DNA of 45,517 nucleotides from Lachnospiraceae bacterium (GTDB lineage: Bacteria > Bacillota > Clostridia > Lachnospirales > Lachnospiraceae): NCBI GenBank assembly GCA_024693845.1, contig JAILKJ010000030.1, positions 1 through 45,517 on the forward strand, read 5' to 3'. The position numbers and the translations under genes are program-made. The notes below the pieces were generated by a model. That model did not search any database. It was not told where the DNA came from and saw nothing but the letters and a program-made list of their open reading frames with translations. Shown here one piece after another: positions 16,855-25,456 of the stretch. Positions within the stretch are counted from its first letter, which is position 1, and every line of letters begins with the position of its first letter.

Positions 16855-19440
16855 TTATCCTTTTACTACTCTGACCTTTTTAGGCAGGCCTGCCTTTTTA
16901 AGCTTTGTCTTGTATTGCTTTAACTGCTTTGCGGGAACCTTGATGACGCATTTTTTATTGATCCCGCTGAAAGCTCCCTTGGTAATGGTCAGGTTCTTGG
17001 CCTTTGCCGTTTTAAAGCGGAGGCTCTTCATCTTCTTGCAGTTCTTGAAGGCGTTCTTGCCGATCTTTTTGACTTTCTTGCCAAGGGTCAGACTTTTGAG
17101 CTTCTTACAGCCGCTGAAGGCCTCGGTGTCGATGACCTGCATGCTGTTTCCCTTGATCGTCAGACTTTCAAGATTGCTGCAGCCGGAGAAGGCTCCCTTT
17201 TCGATCACGGTAACGTTTTTCCCGATGGTCGCTTTTTTCAGCTTCTTATTCCCGGAAAAAGCGTTCTTCTTCACTCTTGTAACCTTATAGGTCTTCTGGT
17301 TTACCGTGACGGTATCGGGCACCTCAACCTTATTTCCGCTGTCCGAAGCGGATACATAAGTCACCTCGCCCGCCTGAGACACCTCATAGTTTGCTTTGTT
17401 GTAAACAAAAGCGGTTTCGGAAGGTTCCTGTTCTTCCTTTTTCGGTTTATCCCCGGTCAGATCGATGGGCTCTTTTCCGTCCGTATATCCCATCAGGAAG
17501 GTTCCGTTTTCATCCGGAAAATTATAGTAAGCCCGCAGGTAATAGGTCTTGCCCTTGGTAAGATCCATATCCAGCAATGTACCATCACCGTAGTATCCCA
17601 TGGATTCATCCGTGTTCAATACATTTCCGCTTTGATCTACAACCTCAAGTTTCGGATCATATCCGCTTATTGTTTCCGCAAAGACTCTATAGCTCCCGCT
17701 CTCCCTCGGCACCAGCTTGACGTAGCTTTGCCTGTGGGTGGAATCAAGCTTTGCCAGAACCGGAACATACAGATCGGTGGATACCGCTTTGCCGATGGAT
17801 CCCCCATTCGATGCATTTTTGAGCCCCGAAGGATCATAGATGACATACCTTTGAGTGGTCCCGTCATTTTCCTTGAACGTAAGCTGGCAATAATACACCT
17901 CATAGGGTTTGGTAGGTGTTACCTTCAGATCCGGACCCGTTCCCGGAAGCTTCAGGGCATCTTCTACCCTGCCCTTATACCATTCATAGGTAAGGTCCGA
18001 AGCCTTGATCCCTCTGAAATCGGAATACCGTGTCATTAAAGTTGTTTCTTTACCCACCGGATTGCTCAGCACTTTATATCCGGACCCGCCATAGTTTTTA
18101 AAAACGCTCTCATAGTAAATCATGAACCAGGCACTTACCGTTTCATTTCCCTGGGTTACATCACATCGGTAGGGATAATTGCCCAATTCATTTTTCGTAA
18201 CGGAGAGAGAGGATCCCGTTTCAGACATTTCATGGGGTATCTGCGTATCTCCGTCCCAGGTGTATTCTATCCACTTATAGGTAATGGGTTCATCGGAGGT
18301 CGTACTGATATCCGGGGTAAGCACCACGGTCTCACCGATACTCCTGATGGGCATTCCGTTGTTGCTGTTCAGCTTCAGCTGGGAGGCGTTGATGTAAAAA
18401 TATGTCTCCTGAGACTCACCGTTCAGACTTACGGTACATTTATATACGGTTTTTTCCGCGGAGGCTATGGACAATACAGCGGTATTGCCTCCTTCCACAT
18501 TTTCGAACTCACATCCTTCGCTGTTGGGATTTCCCGAATCGAAGCCACCTTCCTTTTCTTTTGACCATTGAAAGGTGGGAGTATAGCCGGTATTATTCTC
18601 CGATACGGTTCCGCTGAAGCCGGCGGGGTAAGCCAGATCCACCTTCAGATCCAGCGCCTGTCCGGGGGTACACTCAATCATCCCTCCATCTTTGTTTGTT
18701 TGCCAGTCACTGTTCGCTGTTTTATAACCGGGTATAGAATCATAGTTAAATACATAAAACGTAACATTGTACGTCTTTGTGTAAGAGTTGTTTAATGTTA
18801 CTTCACATTCATATCCTTCCGTTTCCTCCCGCATCACCTTGGAAGGGGCATTTACCGTTATGGCAGATGTATCTCCCACATAAGAAGAATATGTCTCATC
18901 CTCGGCAGCCCTATTCCAGCAATACCAGCTGTAAGAAACCTGATCGCCGGTCCAAAGATCCCCCGCCTGCGCCGAGAGAGTAAACTGCTCTCCGGGACGG
19001 AAAGCCGGCGTGTTATCTTCATCCCGCTCAGGGAGCGAAAAAGCATGTACTACCTTCAGATCATACGCGCCATCTTCCTCTCCGTGACTCACCTTCAGAT
19101 AATAGGTCTTTCCTGCGGTCAGTCTTGCTTCCAGTGCAAACTCGTAATTCATCCAGGTATTACCGAGAAGATCCATTTCTTCTCCCTGATCATCCAGAAC
19201 CATGGCCTGATCATCACAGGACCCATTGTTCTCCGAGCAAAAGGCGTAAACACCGTCCTTTGTCGGTGTAAAGGAATAGTAATAATCCTGATCGGGAACC
19301 TGATATTCCACGGATAAAGGCGTATTCAGCGTTAGCGTGGCAGCCACTTCTCCGATCTGCTCTCCGGCCATAACACTCTTCGGCAGAAAAGCGATCAGCC
19401 CCGCCATCATAAGTAATACTGCTGCGATCCTCTTTTTCAT
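16855..19440 (-). CDS. secreted protein with PPC-like and LRR_5 domains
   Basis: An 861-residue protein with a signal peptide (MKKRIAAVLLMMAGLIAF, cleavage near SVMAGE). Two segments look like bacterial pre-peptidase C-terminal (PPC) domains: YYYSFTPTKDGVYAF and later SYVKLVPRESGSYRVF, each ending with a KTYYL strand. Ig-like beta domains with Tyr/Trp/Cys patterns (SYSWYCW, YKCTV, YECEV) lie between them. An acidic linker (about residue 680) precedes about 170 residues of LRR_5 repeats and a lysine-rich end (LPKKVRVVKG), homologous to the end of the 13867-16830 protein. Start chosen at ATG 19438-19440 behind AGGAGGG; a longer frame from 19596 overlaps the GT87 gene. Likely surface-exposed, ligand unknown. 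Confidence 0.85.
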   Translation of the reverse strand: MKKRIAAVLLMMAGLIAFLPKSVMAGEQIGEVAATLTLNTPLSVEYQVPDQDYYYSFTPTKDGVYAFCSENNGSCDDQAMVLDDQGEEMDLLGNTWMNYEFALEARLTAGKTYYLKVSHGEEDGAYDLKVVHAFSLPERDEDNTPAFRPGEQFTLSAQAGDLWTGDQVSYSWYCWNRAAEDETYSSYVGDTSAITVNAPSKVMREETEGYECEVTLNNSYTKTYNVTFYVFNYDSIPGYKTANSDWQTNKDGGMIECTPGQALDLKVDLAYPAGFSGTVSENNTGYTPTFQWSKEKEGGFDSGNPNSEGCEFENVEGGNTAVLSIASAEKTVYKCTVSLNGESQETYFYINASQLKLNSNNGMPIRSIGETVVLTPDISTTSDEPITYKWIEYTWDGDTQIPHEMSETGSSLSVTKNELGNYPYRCDVTQGNETVSAWFMIYYESVFKNYGGSGYKVLSNPVGKETTLMTRYSDFRGIKASDLTYEWYKGRVEDALKLPGTGPDLKVTPTKPYEVYYCQLTFKENDGTTQRYVIYDPSGLKNASNGGSIGKAVSTDLYVPVLAKLDSTHRQSYVKLVPRESGSYRVFAETISGYDPKLEVVDQSGNVLNTDESMGYYGDGTLLDMDLTKGKTYYLRAYYNFPDENGTFLMGYTDGKEPIDLTGDKPKKEEQEPSETAFVYNKANYEVSQAGEVTYVSASDSGNKVEVPDTVTVNQKTYKVTRVKKNAFSGNKKLKKATIGKNVTVIEKGAFSGCSNLESLTIKGNSMQVIDTEAFSGCKKLKSLTLGKKVKKIGKNAFKNCKKMKSLRFKTAKAKNLTITKGAFSGINKKCVIKVPAKQLKQYKTKLKKAGLPKKVRVVKG

Positions 19441-19456
19441 AACAACCCTCCTAACC

Positions 19457-20704
19457 TTACCGTTTGATCCCCACACTTCTTTGATTATAGCACGATACCG
19501 CCGTCCCTGCCATTGCTGCAAGAAGCATAGGATAGAGCGCAAAATACCGGAGCAGGAAGGCAAAGGATTTGCCGAATAATGCGATGATCCTGCCATCCGG
19601 GATCATAAGCACCGTAAAGATCAGCCCGAAACAAAGGCCATATAAGCTCTCAGATACACTTTTCCCCTCCCCGTGATGCTTAAGGAACGACAAAAGCGGG
19701 AGAAGCAGATAGATCGTTGTATAGGGATAGCTTGAATTGGTAAAAATGATCATCAGGCTTCCCAGATATAAAAATCTCTTCCACTCTTCCTCTTCAAACC
19801 AGGTGCAAAGAAGCGCCGCCAGAAGATAAACCACCGACAGGATCTTACCGGCCCGCTGCACCGAAAGGGGGATCTCCTGCGAAGAAGCCAGGCGGGACCA
19901 AAGCCACTGCAGGCAGCCGCTGATGGTGTAAATGTCCGTGGTGGGCTTGGCACCCACATTTTTCAGATTGGAAAGTAACGCAAGCAGGCCGCGGACTCCG
20001 CCGAAGAAGGCAAAGGGTACGAAGAACAGAATGGCTCCGTAGATCACCAGCCGGATAAACTCCCGATAGCGTTTTTCCCGAAGATAGAGAAAGCCGAAAA
20101 CCGCGGGGTAGATCTTAAAACAGGCGGCCGCCACCAGCAAAAACAGCGCCACCTCCCGCAAAAGGGGCTTTTCACTGTCTTTACAATACAAAAAGCCCAA
20201 CAGCAGCACCAGGGTAAGCAGAACGGAATTTCCCCGTTCTATGGCACCTGCAAAGAAGGGCTCGGAAAACAGGATCAGAGCGCAGGCCAGCAGCGCCTGG
20301 GCTCTTTTATTCTCAAGGGCTTCATATACGAAAAGTGCGATCACCATCATGCAGAAGGCAACGCCGCAAAAATACAGGATCGTGGTAGCCGGTATCATAC
20401 GATACTCATTCATGGACGGATCCCCGTCGGTGGGAAGGATCCGGTTGACAAACAGATAGAACAGATAGGCAAAGGGCGGGAAACAGCAGCCCTCATAGGC
20501 ACTGTACACCTCAGCGGGCTTGTCCACAAAGGAGATATGCATCAGAAAATCTCCCAGGTAAAAGCTGCCGTTCTCCTCCAGGATCCGGATCCAGGACTCA
20601 CCGCGGGACAGCAAAAGAGAACCGATCGCCGTGAGAAATCCCAGGATACTGACGCCAAAGAAGATACGCTTTGCAGTTAAGGGAGATTGTTTTTCAGAAG
20701 TCAT
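19457..20704 (-). CDS. GT87-family (DUF2029) integral membrane glycosyltransferase
   Basis: A 415-residue polytopic membrane protein with roughly nine or ten membrane segments. The pattern FLLVAAACFKIYPAVFGFLYL with a following basic stretch and the FFGGVRG loop fits GT87/DUF2029 enzymes, which use polyprenyl-phosphate sugars and act on the outer face of the membrane. The acceptor is unknown. The ATG at 20702-20704 follows AAAGGA; an upstream extension to 20857 would cross a terminator hairpin and is rejected. It heads the cluster, 16 nt before a large secreted protein gene, which raises the possibility that it glycosylates those proteins or a wall polymer. That link is inference. Confidence 0.75.
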   Translation of the reverse strand: MTSEKQSPLTAKRIFFGVSILGFLTAIGSLLLSRGESWIRILEENGSFYLGDFLMHISFVDKPAEVYSAYEGCCFPPFAYLFYLFVNRILPTDGDPSMNEYRMIPATTILYFCGVAFCMMVIALFVYEALENKRAQALLACALILFSEPFFAGAIERGNSVLLTLVLLLGFLYCKDSEKPLLREVALFLLVAAACFKIYPAVFGFLYLREKRYREFIRLVIYGAILFFVPFAFFGGVRGLLALLSNLKNVGAKPTTDIYTISGCLQWLWSRLASSQEIPLSVQRAGKILSVVYLLAALLCTWFEEEEWKRFLYLGSLMIIFTNSSYPYTTIYLLLPLLSFLKHHGEGKSVSESLYGLCFGLIFTVLMIPDGRIIALFGKSFAFLLRYFALYPMLLAAMAGTAVSCYNQRSVGIKR

Positions 20705-20793
20705 GTTTTTTCCTTTCGCCGTACTATCAATAGAATAGCACAGAGCCTGGGAAAAAACCACTGTTCGATCACTTGGGAAATGCTTTAAGACGG

Positions 20794-20826
20794 CGAAAAC
20801 CCGGCTGGGGATCAGCCGGGTTTTCG
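20794..20826 (-). terminator. rho-independent terminator after ftsH
   Basis: A perfect 14-bp inverted repeat (CGAAAACCCGGCTG / CAGCCGGGTTTTCG) with a 5-nt loop. A-run and T-run lie inside the stem, so it could work in both directions. It ends the divIC-tilS-hpt-ftsH unit and separates it from the GT87 cluster. Confidence 0.85.
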
Positions 20827-21040
20827 GAGAAGGTATTTCTCTTATGGGGTATAGCAAAAACTATGTAATGTATTGGGGGGTTACAAGTGTATAATAGCAG
20901 AGCCCCCTCTATATGTCTATTTTCATTTTTCACAAAATTCACAACAGATCGTCAATTCTTTTGGTAATATTTCACAATGCCAATTCGGGCTGTCCAAGAC
21001 TTGGGCTCATTTTACCCTGTTTGGTGGCAATTTTGCACAA
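20827..21040 (-). other. AT-rich spacer between ftsH and its terminator
   Basis: No protein gene is supported here. Together with the GT87 leader the gene-free stretch is 20705-21040. On the minus strand there is a possible promoter, TTGTGA (20935-20930), 16 nt, TATAGA (20913-20908). It is followed by a G-run/C-run hairpin (GGGGG...CCCCC, 20901-20879) and then the strong terminator at 20794-20826. It may be a long ftsH 3' UTR or a small RNA of about 110 nt. Confidence 0.35.
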
Positions 21041-22873
21041 TCAAACGCCTTCTACTTCCTCAAACAGAGCCTCAAACTCTTCCCTGGAGATCCTCTCCTT
21101 CTCCAAAAGCAGCTGTGCACTGGCATGAAGAACATCCATATGCTCCTCAATGATCTTCTTTGCCTTGTCATAGCACTCGGAGATGATCCTCTTTACCTCG
21201 GCGTCGATCTGGCTGGTAACGGCCTCGCTGGTGGTCCTTGCGTGGGCCAGATCCCTTCCGATGAAGACCTCATCGCTGTCATCGTCGTAATTCACGGTTC
21301 CGATCACATCCGACATACCGAATCTGGTAACCATCTTGCGGGCCACGCCGGTAGCCTTCTTGATATCGCTGGAAGCACCGGTGGTGATATCATCAAAGAT
21401 CAGCTCCTCTGCGATACGGCCACCCAGATCCACCATGATATCCTGGAGCATCTGTCCCTTGGTCATGAACATCTCATCCTTCTGGGGAAGGGGCATCGTA
21501 TAACCTGCTGCGCCCACACCTGTAGGAATGATGGAAACCGTATAGACAGGATCCATATCCGGCAGAACATGGAACAGGATCGCATGACCCGATTCGTGAT
21601 ATGCGGTGATCTTCTTTTCTTTTTCGGAAATAACGCGGCTCTTTTTCTCCGCACCGATACCCACCTTGACAAAAGCGCGGTCCACATCCTTGGCCACCAC
21701 GAAGGATCTGTTCTCCTTAGCTGCCAGGATGGCGGATTCGTTCAAAAGGTTCTCCAGATCCGCACCCGTAAAGCCTGCCGTGGTCTGGGCGATCTTATGA
21801 AGATCCACATCCTCTGCCAGGGGCTTGTTCTTGGCATGTACCTTCAGAATATCCTCTCTGCCGCCCACATCGGGTCTTCCCACACCGATCTTCCGGTCAA
21901 AACGGCCGGGACGCATGATCGCGGGATCCAGGATATCCACACGGTTGGTGGCTGCCAGCACGATGATGCCTTCATTTTCCGCAAAACCGTCCATCTCCAC
22001 CAGCAGCTGGTTTAAGGTCTGCTCACGTTCATCGTGGCCGCCGCCCATACCGGTTCCTCTGCGGCGTGCTACCGCATCGATCTCATCTATGAACACGATA
22101 CAGGGGTGATTTTTCTTGGCTTCGTCAAACAGGTCTCTGACACGGGAAGCGCCCACACCCACGAACATCTCTACAAAATCCGAACCCGAAATGGAGAAAA
22201 AGGGCACGTTGGCTTCCCCGGCGATGGCTTTTCCCAAAAGGGTCTTACCAGTTCCCGGAGGGCCCTCCAGCAGAATACCCTTCGGCACTCTGGCGCCGAG
22301 CTTTGAATATTTACCGGGATCCTTCAGGAAATCCACGATCTCCTCCAGATCCTCCTTTTCCTCCTTCAGTCCGGCTACATCCTTAAAGGTGAGTTGTCCT
22401 TCACCGGCGGGAGTCATCCTGGCACGGGATTTGCCGAAATTCATCATCCTGCCCGTGGCACCGCCGCCGGAGCCCTGAGTATTGATCATCGAGAAGAAGA
22501 ATACAAAGAGGATGAAGACGATCAGCATGGGCAGAACATAATACAAAAACCAGTTCTCGCTGGGCATGTCCCGCATCACATAACGGATCTTCTCTGCCCT
22601 GAGGATGTCCTCCACCTCGGTCACATCCGAAGCAAACATCTTTTTCATGTTACCGTCGGAGGTTACAACGTATATGCTTCCCGTAGGCACCTCGGCATTC
22701 GGTTCGATGGTCACGGTGGCAACCTTATCCTCTGACAGATCCGCCCGGAAATCATCCCAGTCATATCCCGTTTCCGTATTTCTCATGGAACTGATCCAGA
22801 TGGCCACGCAAAGCAGGATCAGAATCACGATAAAACTGGTCCCCAGACCTCTTTGTTTTTTTGAAGAATTCAT
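21041..22873 (-). CDS. ftsH: ATP-dependent membrane zinc metalloprotease FtsH
   Basis: A 610-residue protein with membrane segments at about residues 13-29 and 108-129 flanking a small outside domain. The AAA module follows: Walker A GPPGTGKT (204-211), Walker B VFIDEID (260-266), and the arginine-finger region RPGRFDR. The zinc site HESGH (426-430) and the third ligand region EELIFDD complete the protease. FtsH degrades misfolded membrane and regulatory proteins. The ATG at 22871-22873 follows AAAGGA, 13 nt after the hpt stop. The glycine-rich linker (GSGGG) after the second membrane segment is usual. Last gene of the divIC-tilS-hpt-ftsH operon. Confidence 0.97.
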   Translation of the reverse strand: MNSSKKQRGLGTSFIVILILLCVAIWISSMRNTETGYDWDDFRADLSEDKVATVTIEPNAEVPTGSIYVVTSDGNMKKMFASDVTEVEDILRAEKIRYVMRDMPSENWFLYYVLPMLIVFILFVFFFSMINTQGSGGGATGRMMNFGKSRARMTPAGEGQLTFKDVAGLKEEKEDLEEIVDFLKDPGKYSKLGARVPKGILLEGPPGTGKTLLGKAIAGEANVPFFSISGSDFVEMFVGVGASRVRDLFDEAKKNHPCIVFIDEIDAVARRRGTGMGGGHDEREQTLNQLLVEMDGFAENEGIIVLAATNRVDILDPAIMRPGRFDRKIGVGRPDVGGREDILKVHAKNKPLAEDVDLHKIAQTTAGFTGADLENLLNESAILAAKENRSFVVAKDVDRAFVKVGIGAEKKSRVISEKEKKITAYHESGHAILFHVLPDMDPVYTVSIIPTGVGAAGYTMPLPQKDEMFMTKGQMLQDIMVDLGGRIAEELIFDDITTGASSDIKKATGVARKMVTRFGMSDVIGTVNYDDDSDEVFIGRDLAHARTTSEAVTSQIDAEVKRIISECYDKAKKIIEEHMDVLHASAQLLLEKERISREEFEALFEEVEGV

Positions 22874-22886
22874 TTTTGTCCGTCCT

Positions 22887-23414
22887 TTATTCCGAAATCT
22901 CAACCTCTGCTATATAAGGGAGATTTCTGTATTTTTGTGCATAGTCCAGTCCGTAGCCAACCACGAACTTATCGGGAATGGTAAAACCGATATAATCGGC
23001 ATCCACCTCTACCACCCTGCGGCTGGGCTTATCCAGAAGGCTGCAGAGCTTCAGGCTACGAGGCTGTCTTTCCGAAAGCATGTGCATAAGATACTTCAGC
23101 GTTCTTCCGGTATCCACCACGTCCTCGATCACGATGACATTCTTATCCACGATGGAATCGCTAAGATCCTTCACGATCCTTACCACGCCGCTGGATTTGG
23201 TATCGTTTCCGTAGCTTGAGCAGCTGATGAAGTCCAGCGTTACGGGAAGATCGATCCTTTTGGCCAGCTCACACATGAAAAAACTGCCGCCTCTGAGCAC
23301 ACAGACAAGGTGCACCTCTGATCCGGCATATTCTTTGTTGATCTCATCGGCGATCTCTTTGATCCGCTTTTCAATCTCTTCCTCGGTGATCATGACAGTA
23401 AGTTTTTCAGACAT
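22887..23414 (-). CDS. hpt: hypoxanthine phosphoribosyltransferase
   Basis: A 175-residue enzyme of normal length that converts hypoxanthine and guanine to IMP and GMP using PRPP. The PRPP loop VIVIEDVVDTGRT is at residues 93-105 with the acidic pair E97-D98, and the flexible loop and C-terminal purine-binding segments (VVGYGLDYAQKYRNLPYI) are present. The tilS stop and this ATG are separated by a single base, so translation is probably coupled. The tilS-hpt-ftsH order is conserved in Bacillota. Confidence 0.96.
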   Translation of the reverse strand: MSEKLTVMITEEEIEKRIKEIADEINKEYAGSEVHLVCVLRGGSFFMCELAKRIDLPVTLDFISCSSYGNDTKSSGVVRIVKDLSDSIVDKNVIVIEDVVDTGRTLKYLMHMLSERQPRSLKLCSLLDKPSRRVVEVDADYIGFTIPDKFVVGYGLDYAQKYRNLPYIAEVEISE

Positions 23415-23415
23415 G

Positions 23416-24861
23416 TTAGACCTCCTTAAGTGTGATCTCCAAAACCCTGACAGAGCTTTCCGTCAGCTTAACTCTGCTGCTGATCCGATCCGGCAGGAAA
23501 TACAATACCTCATCACCCTGAGCCATCAGGGGCATTTCCTTTCTCTTGTGGGCCGGAATCTTTTGATCTTTAAAGTAAGCAGATGCTGACTTTCGGTGCT
23601 CCCCTTCTATCATAAACCAGTCATTATCCCTCACGCAGCGAAACTCAACGCGCTCATCTATTTTATCATAATCGATCCATTTCGTATATCCTTTTCTTGG
23701 CATATCCCCTGCAAGAGAAAGCGACCAGTCTTCGGTCAGTACACGCAGACCGATCTCATATCCGTCCGGCCACTGCAGGGCCACGCTTTTCCCCCGGTCC
23801 CGCAAAAGCTCTCCCTTATTAAAGCTCAGGGAAATCTCTTTCTTCTCACCCTGCTCCTCTCCCCTTTTCAGGAGCCGGAGGCTGTCAAAGCTTCTTTGGG
23901 CCACGATCCCGTAAGGAAGATCGATCTGCCCGCTTCCCTCGCCGGAAACAAGCAGCTTCATAAGATCCTCCACATGCACGCCGCCGATATCCTTCCTGCT
24001 GCCTGCTGCCTGACCGATCATCAGATGGAGCATCTCTTTTTGCAAAAATGCAGGCTTTTTTGTAATGGCCGATACCGACCACTCTCCGCCCTCCGCATTA
24101 TCCCCAATCCGGCAATCCGCAAGCGCCCCCGCTGCCTGCTGCCTGATATAATCGGTAGCCTCCGCTAACAAAAAAGAGGTCTTCTGAATATGGCAGATCC
24201 CCTTGTCGTTTACCGCTATAAGTTCCGGCAGGATCCGTCTTCTTACAAGATTACGGGTATAGGCCTCGTCCTCATTGGTCTCATCCGTCACAAAGTCCTG
24301 TCCGACCTGCTTAAGATAAGCCTCGATCCTCTCCCTGCTCAGAAACAGAAGGGGACGGATCAGCTCCTCTCTCCGGGGACGGATACCGCCCAGTCCCGTA
24401 AGACCGCTCCCCCGCAAAAGTGCCAGCAGAACGGTTTCGGCCTGATCCTCCATCTGGTGTGCCGTAGAGATCCGGTCCGCATGAATCGCCTCAGCCGCCC
24501 CTCGCAGTGCCCGGTAGCGAAGCTCCCTGGCCGCTTCCTCTAAGGACAGCCCTTTTTCCTTAGCATAGGAAGGCACGTCCGCCTCATCCCGATAAAAGGG
24601 GATCCCCAAAGATCCGCAAAGCTCCCTGACAAAAGCCTCGTCCCGGTCTGCGTTTTCCCGGATCCTGTGATTGAAATGAAAGGCGCAAAGACGGATCCCC
24701 AGCCTGTCCTGCAGATCATGCAGGATCCTCAGCATGCAGACGGAATCCGCACCGCCGGATACCGCTGCCAGAACGACAGCTCCCTTATCCGCCAGCTCAT
24801 ACCTGTTCCAAAACTCTTCAACATCCTTATGCAGTTGCCAGGTTTCATGGTTCTTTTGCAT
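23416..24861 (-). CDS. tilS: tRNA(Ile)-lysidine synthetase
   Basis: A 481-residue enzyme that attaches lysine to the wobble cytidine of the AUA-reading isoleucine tRNA. The N-type ATP-pyrophosphatase loop SGGADS is at residues 35-40, followed by the HFNHRIRENADRDE and AHQMEDQAETVL motifs and the C-terminal TilS substrate-binding domains. The start at 24859-24861 lacks a strong ribosome site; a 9-bp-stem hairpin just upstream (24896-24917) lies between divIC and this gene. The one-base gap to hpt supports cotranscription. Confidence 0.95.
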   Translation of the reverse strand: MQKNHETWQLHKDVEEFWNRYELADKGAVVLAAVSGGADSVCMLRILHDLQDRLGIRLCAFHFNHRIRENADRDEAFVRELCGSLGIPFYRDEADVPSYAKEKGLSLEEAARELRYRALRGAAEAIHADRISTAHQMEDQAETVLLALLRGSGLTGLGGIRPRREELIRPLLFLSRERIEAYLKQVGQDFVTDETNEDEAYTRNLVRRRILPELIAVNDKGICHIQKTSFLLAEATDYIRQQAAGALADCRIGDNAEGGEWSVSAITKKPAFLQKEMLHLMIGQAAGSRKDIGGVHVEDLMKLLVSGEGSGQIDLPYGIVAQRSFDSLRLLKRGEEQGEKKEISLSFNKGELLRDRGKSVALQWPDGYEIGLRVLTEDWSLSLAGDMPRKGYTKWIDYDKIDERVEFRCVRDNDWFMIEGEHRKSASAYFKDQKIPAHKRKEMPLMAQGDEVLYFLPDRISSRVKLTESSVRVLEITLKEV

Positions 24862-24886
24862 GTGCTTTTCGTCTCACTTTTGCAGC

Positions 24887-24917
24887 AAAGAAAACAGCCT
24901 GCAGGTTTCTGCAGGCT
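24887..24917 (-). terminator. hairpin between divIC and tilS (partial terminator or attenuator)
   Basis: A perfect 9-bp stem (AGCCTGCAG / CTGCAGGCT) with a 4-nt loop is followed on the minus strand by GTTTTCTTT. It lies inside the presumed operon, so it may reduce rather than stop transcription into tilS. Confidence 0.6.
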
Positions 24918-24923
24918 ATCTGT

Positions 24924-25226
24924 TTATTTTTCTATTTCAAAAACGATCTCGCCCTCATGTACCAGCCCCAGCTTGTCCTGGGCTACCTCCTTGGCGTAGG
25001 AGTCTGTCTGTACATACTTGCGAAGCTGCTTGAGCTCCTCGGTCCGGGCGTTCTCCGCCTCGATCTGCTCAGCCAGCTGGGCTCTTTCCGTCTCCAGATC
25101 TGCCTTGCGCGCCCAAAGAGAGTTCGAATGAACTCCTACGATCGTCAGCATGATCACCAGGACTACCGTGATCAGACCCAGATTCCGGTTATTCTCTTTT
25201 TTCTTTCTTCTGCGTCTTCGGGCCAT
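24924..25226 (-). CDS. divIC: septum formation initiator (DivIC/FtsB family)
   Basis: A 100-residue division protein: a very basic start (MARRRRRKKK), one membrane segment at about residues 17-33, then a coiled coil (DLETERAQLAEQIEAENARTE) outside the membrane and a short C-terminal region (YAKEVAQDKLGLVHEGEIVF) typical of DivIC/FtsB. It forms a complex with FtsL and DivIB/FtsQ. The position before tilS-hpt-ftsH matches the Bacillota divIC locus. A sigma-A promoter lies 60-90 nt upstream. The ribosome site (AAGGA) is about 12 nt from the ATG, slightly far. Confidence 0.92.
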   Translation of the reverse strand: MARRRRRKKKENNRNLGLITVVLVIMLTIVGVHSNSLWARKADLETERAQLAEQIEAENARTEELKQLRKYVQTDSYAKEVAQDKLGLVHEGEIVFEIEK

Positions 25227-25270
25227 CTAACAACTCATTCCTTTTTCAGAGCATTTCTACCCACTCTGAG

Positions 25271-25293
25271 TATTGTTAACATAAAATTATTTT
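25271..25293. repeat. 23-bp direct repeat, copy 1 (divIC promoter)
   Basis: Matches 25434-25456 at 22 of 23 positions (the sixth-to-eighth positions read TAA here and TGA there). This copy covers the -10 of the divIC promoter and forms part of a near-palindrome AACATAAAAT-T-ATTTT-A-ATGTT. Confidence 0.75.
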
Positions 25294-25317
25294 AATGTTT
25301 TTTATGTTGCCCGTCAA
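25289..25317 (-). promoter_or_regulatory. sigma-A promoter for divIC-tilS-hpt-ftsH
   Basis: Minus strand TTGACG (25317-25312), 17-nt spacer, TAAAAT (25294-25289). The start site should be near 25282, giving a leader of about 55 nt. Confidence 0.8.
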
Positions 25318-25353
25318 CCGCTTTTTTTGTTTCGCCGCCGCCTCACCCTCTTC

Positions 25354-25416
25354 GAAAACCCTCTATTTTACTGGTTTTCTCAAAGGCTTGTGGTTCCGTT
25401 TTCCCGCCGCCACAAG
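25354..25416. repeat. two inverted repeats between rqcP and divIC
   Basis: GAAAACC (25354-25360) pairs with GGTTTTC (25373-25379), and CTTGTGG (25387-25393) pairs with CCACAAG (25410-25416). Neither has a good T-run, so they are weak as terminators. The whole gap 25227-25449 holds no gene. Confidence 0.5.
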
Positions 25417-25433
25417 ATATAGTGTTGAAAAAA

Positions 25434-25456
25434 TATTGTTGACATAAAATTATTTT
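25434..25456. repeat. 23-bp direct repeat, copy 2 (overlaps rqcP stop)
   Basis: Second copy of the repeat at 25271-25293, one mismatch, 163 bp away. It includes the stop codon of rqcP (25450-25452). Confidence 0.75.

Noticed and set aside
20873-22015. Long plus-strand open frame of 380 codons opposite ftsH
   Set aside because: It is antisense to the fully conserved ftsH gene; the predicted protein is low in recognisable features and has no ribosome site.
25354-25416. Terminator for rqcP
   Set aside because: The two 7-bp inverted repeats have long loops and no T-run on either strand.
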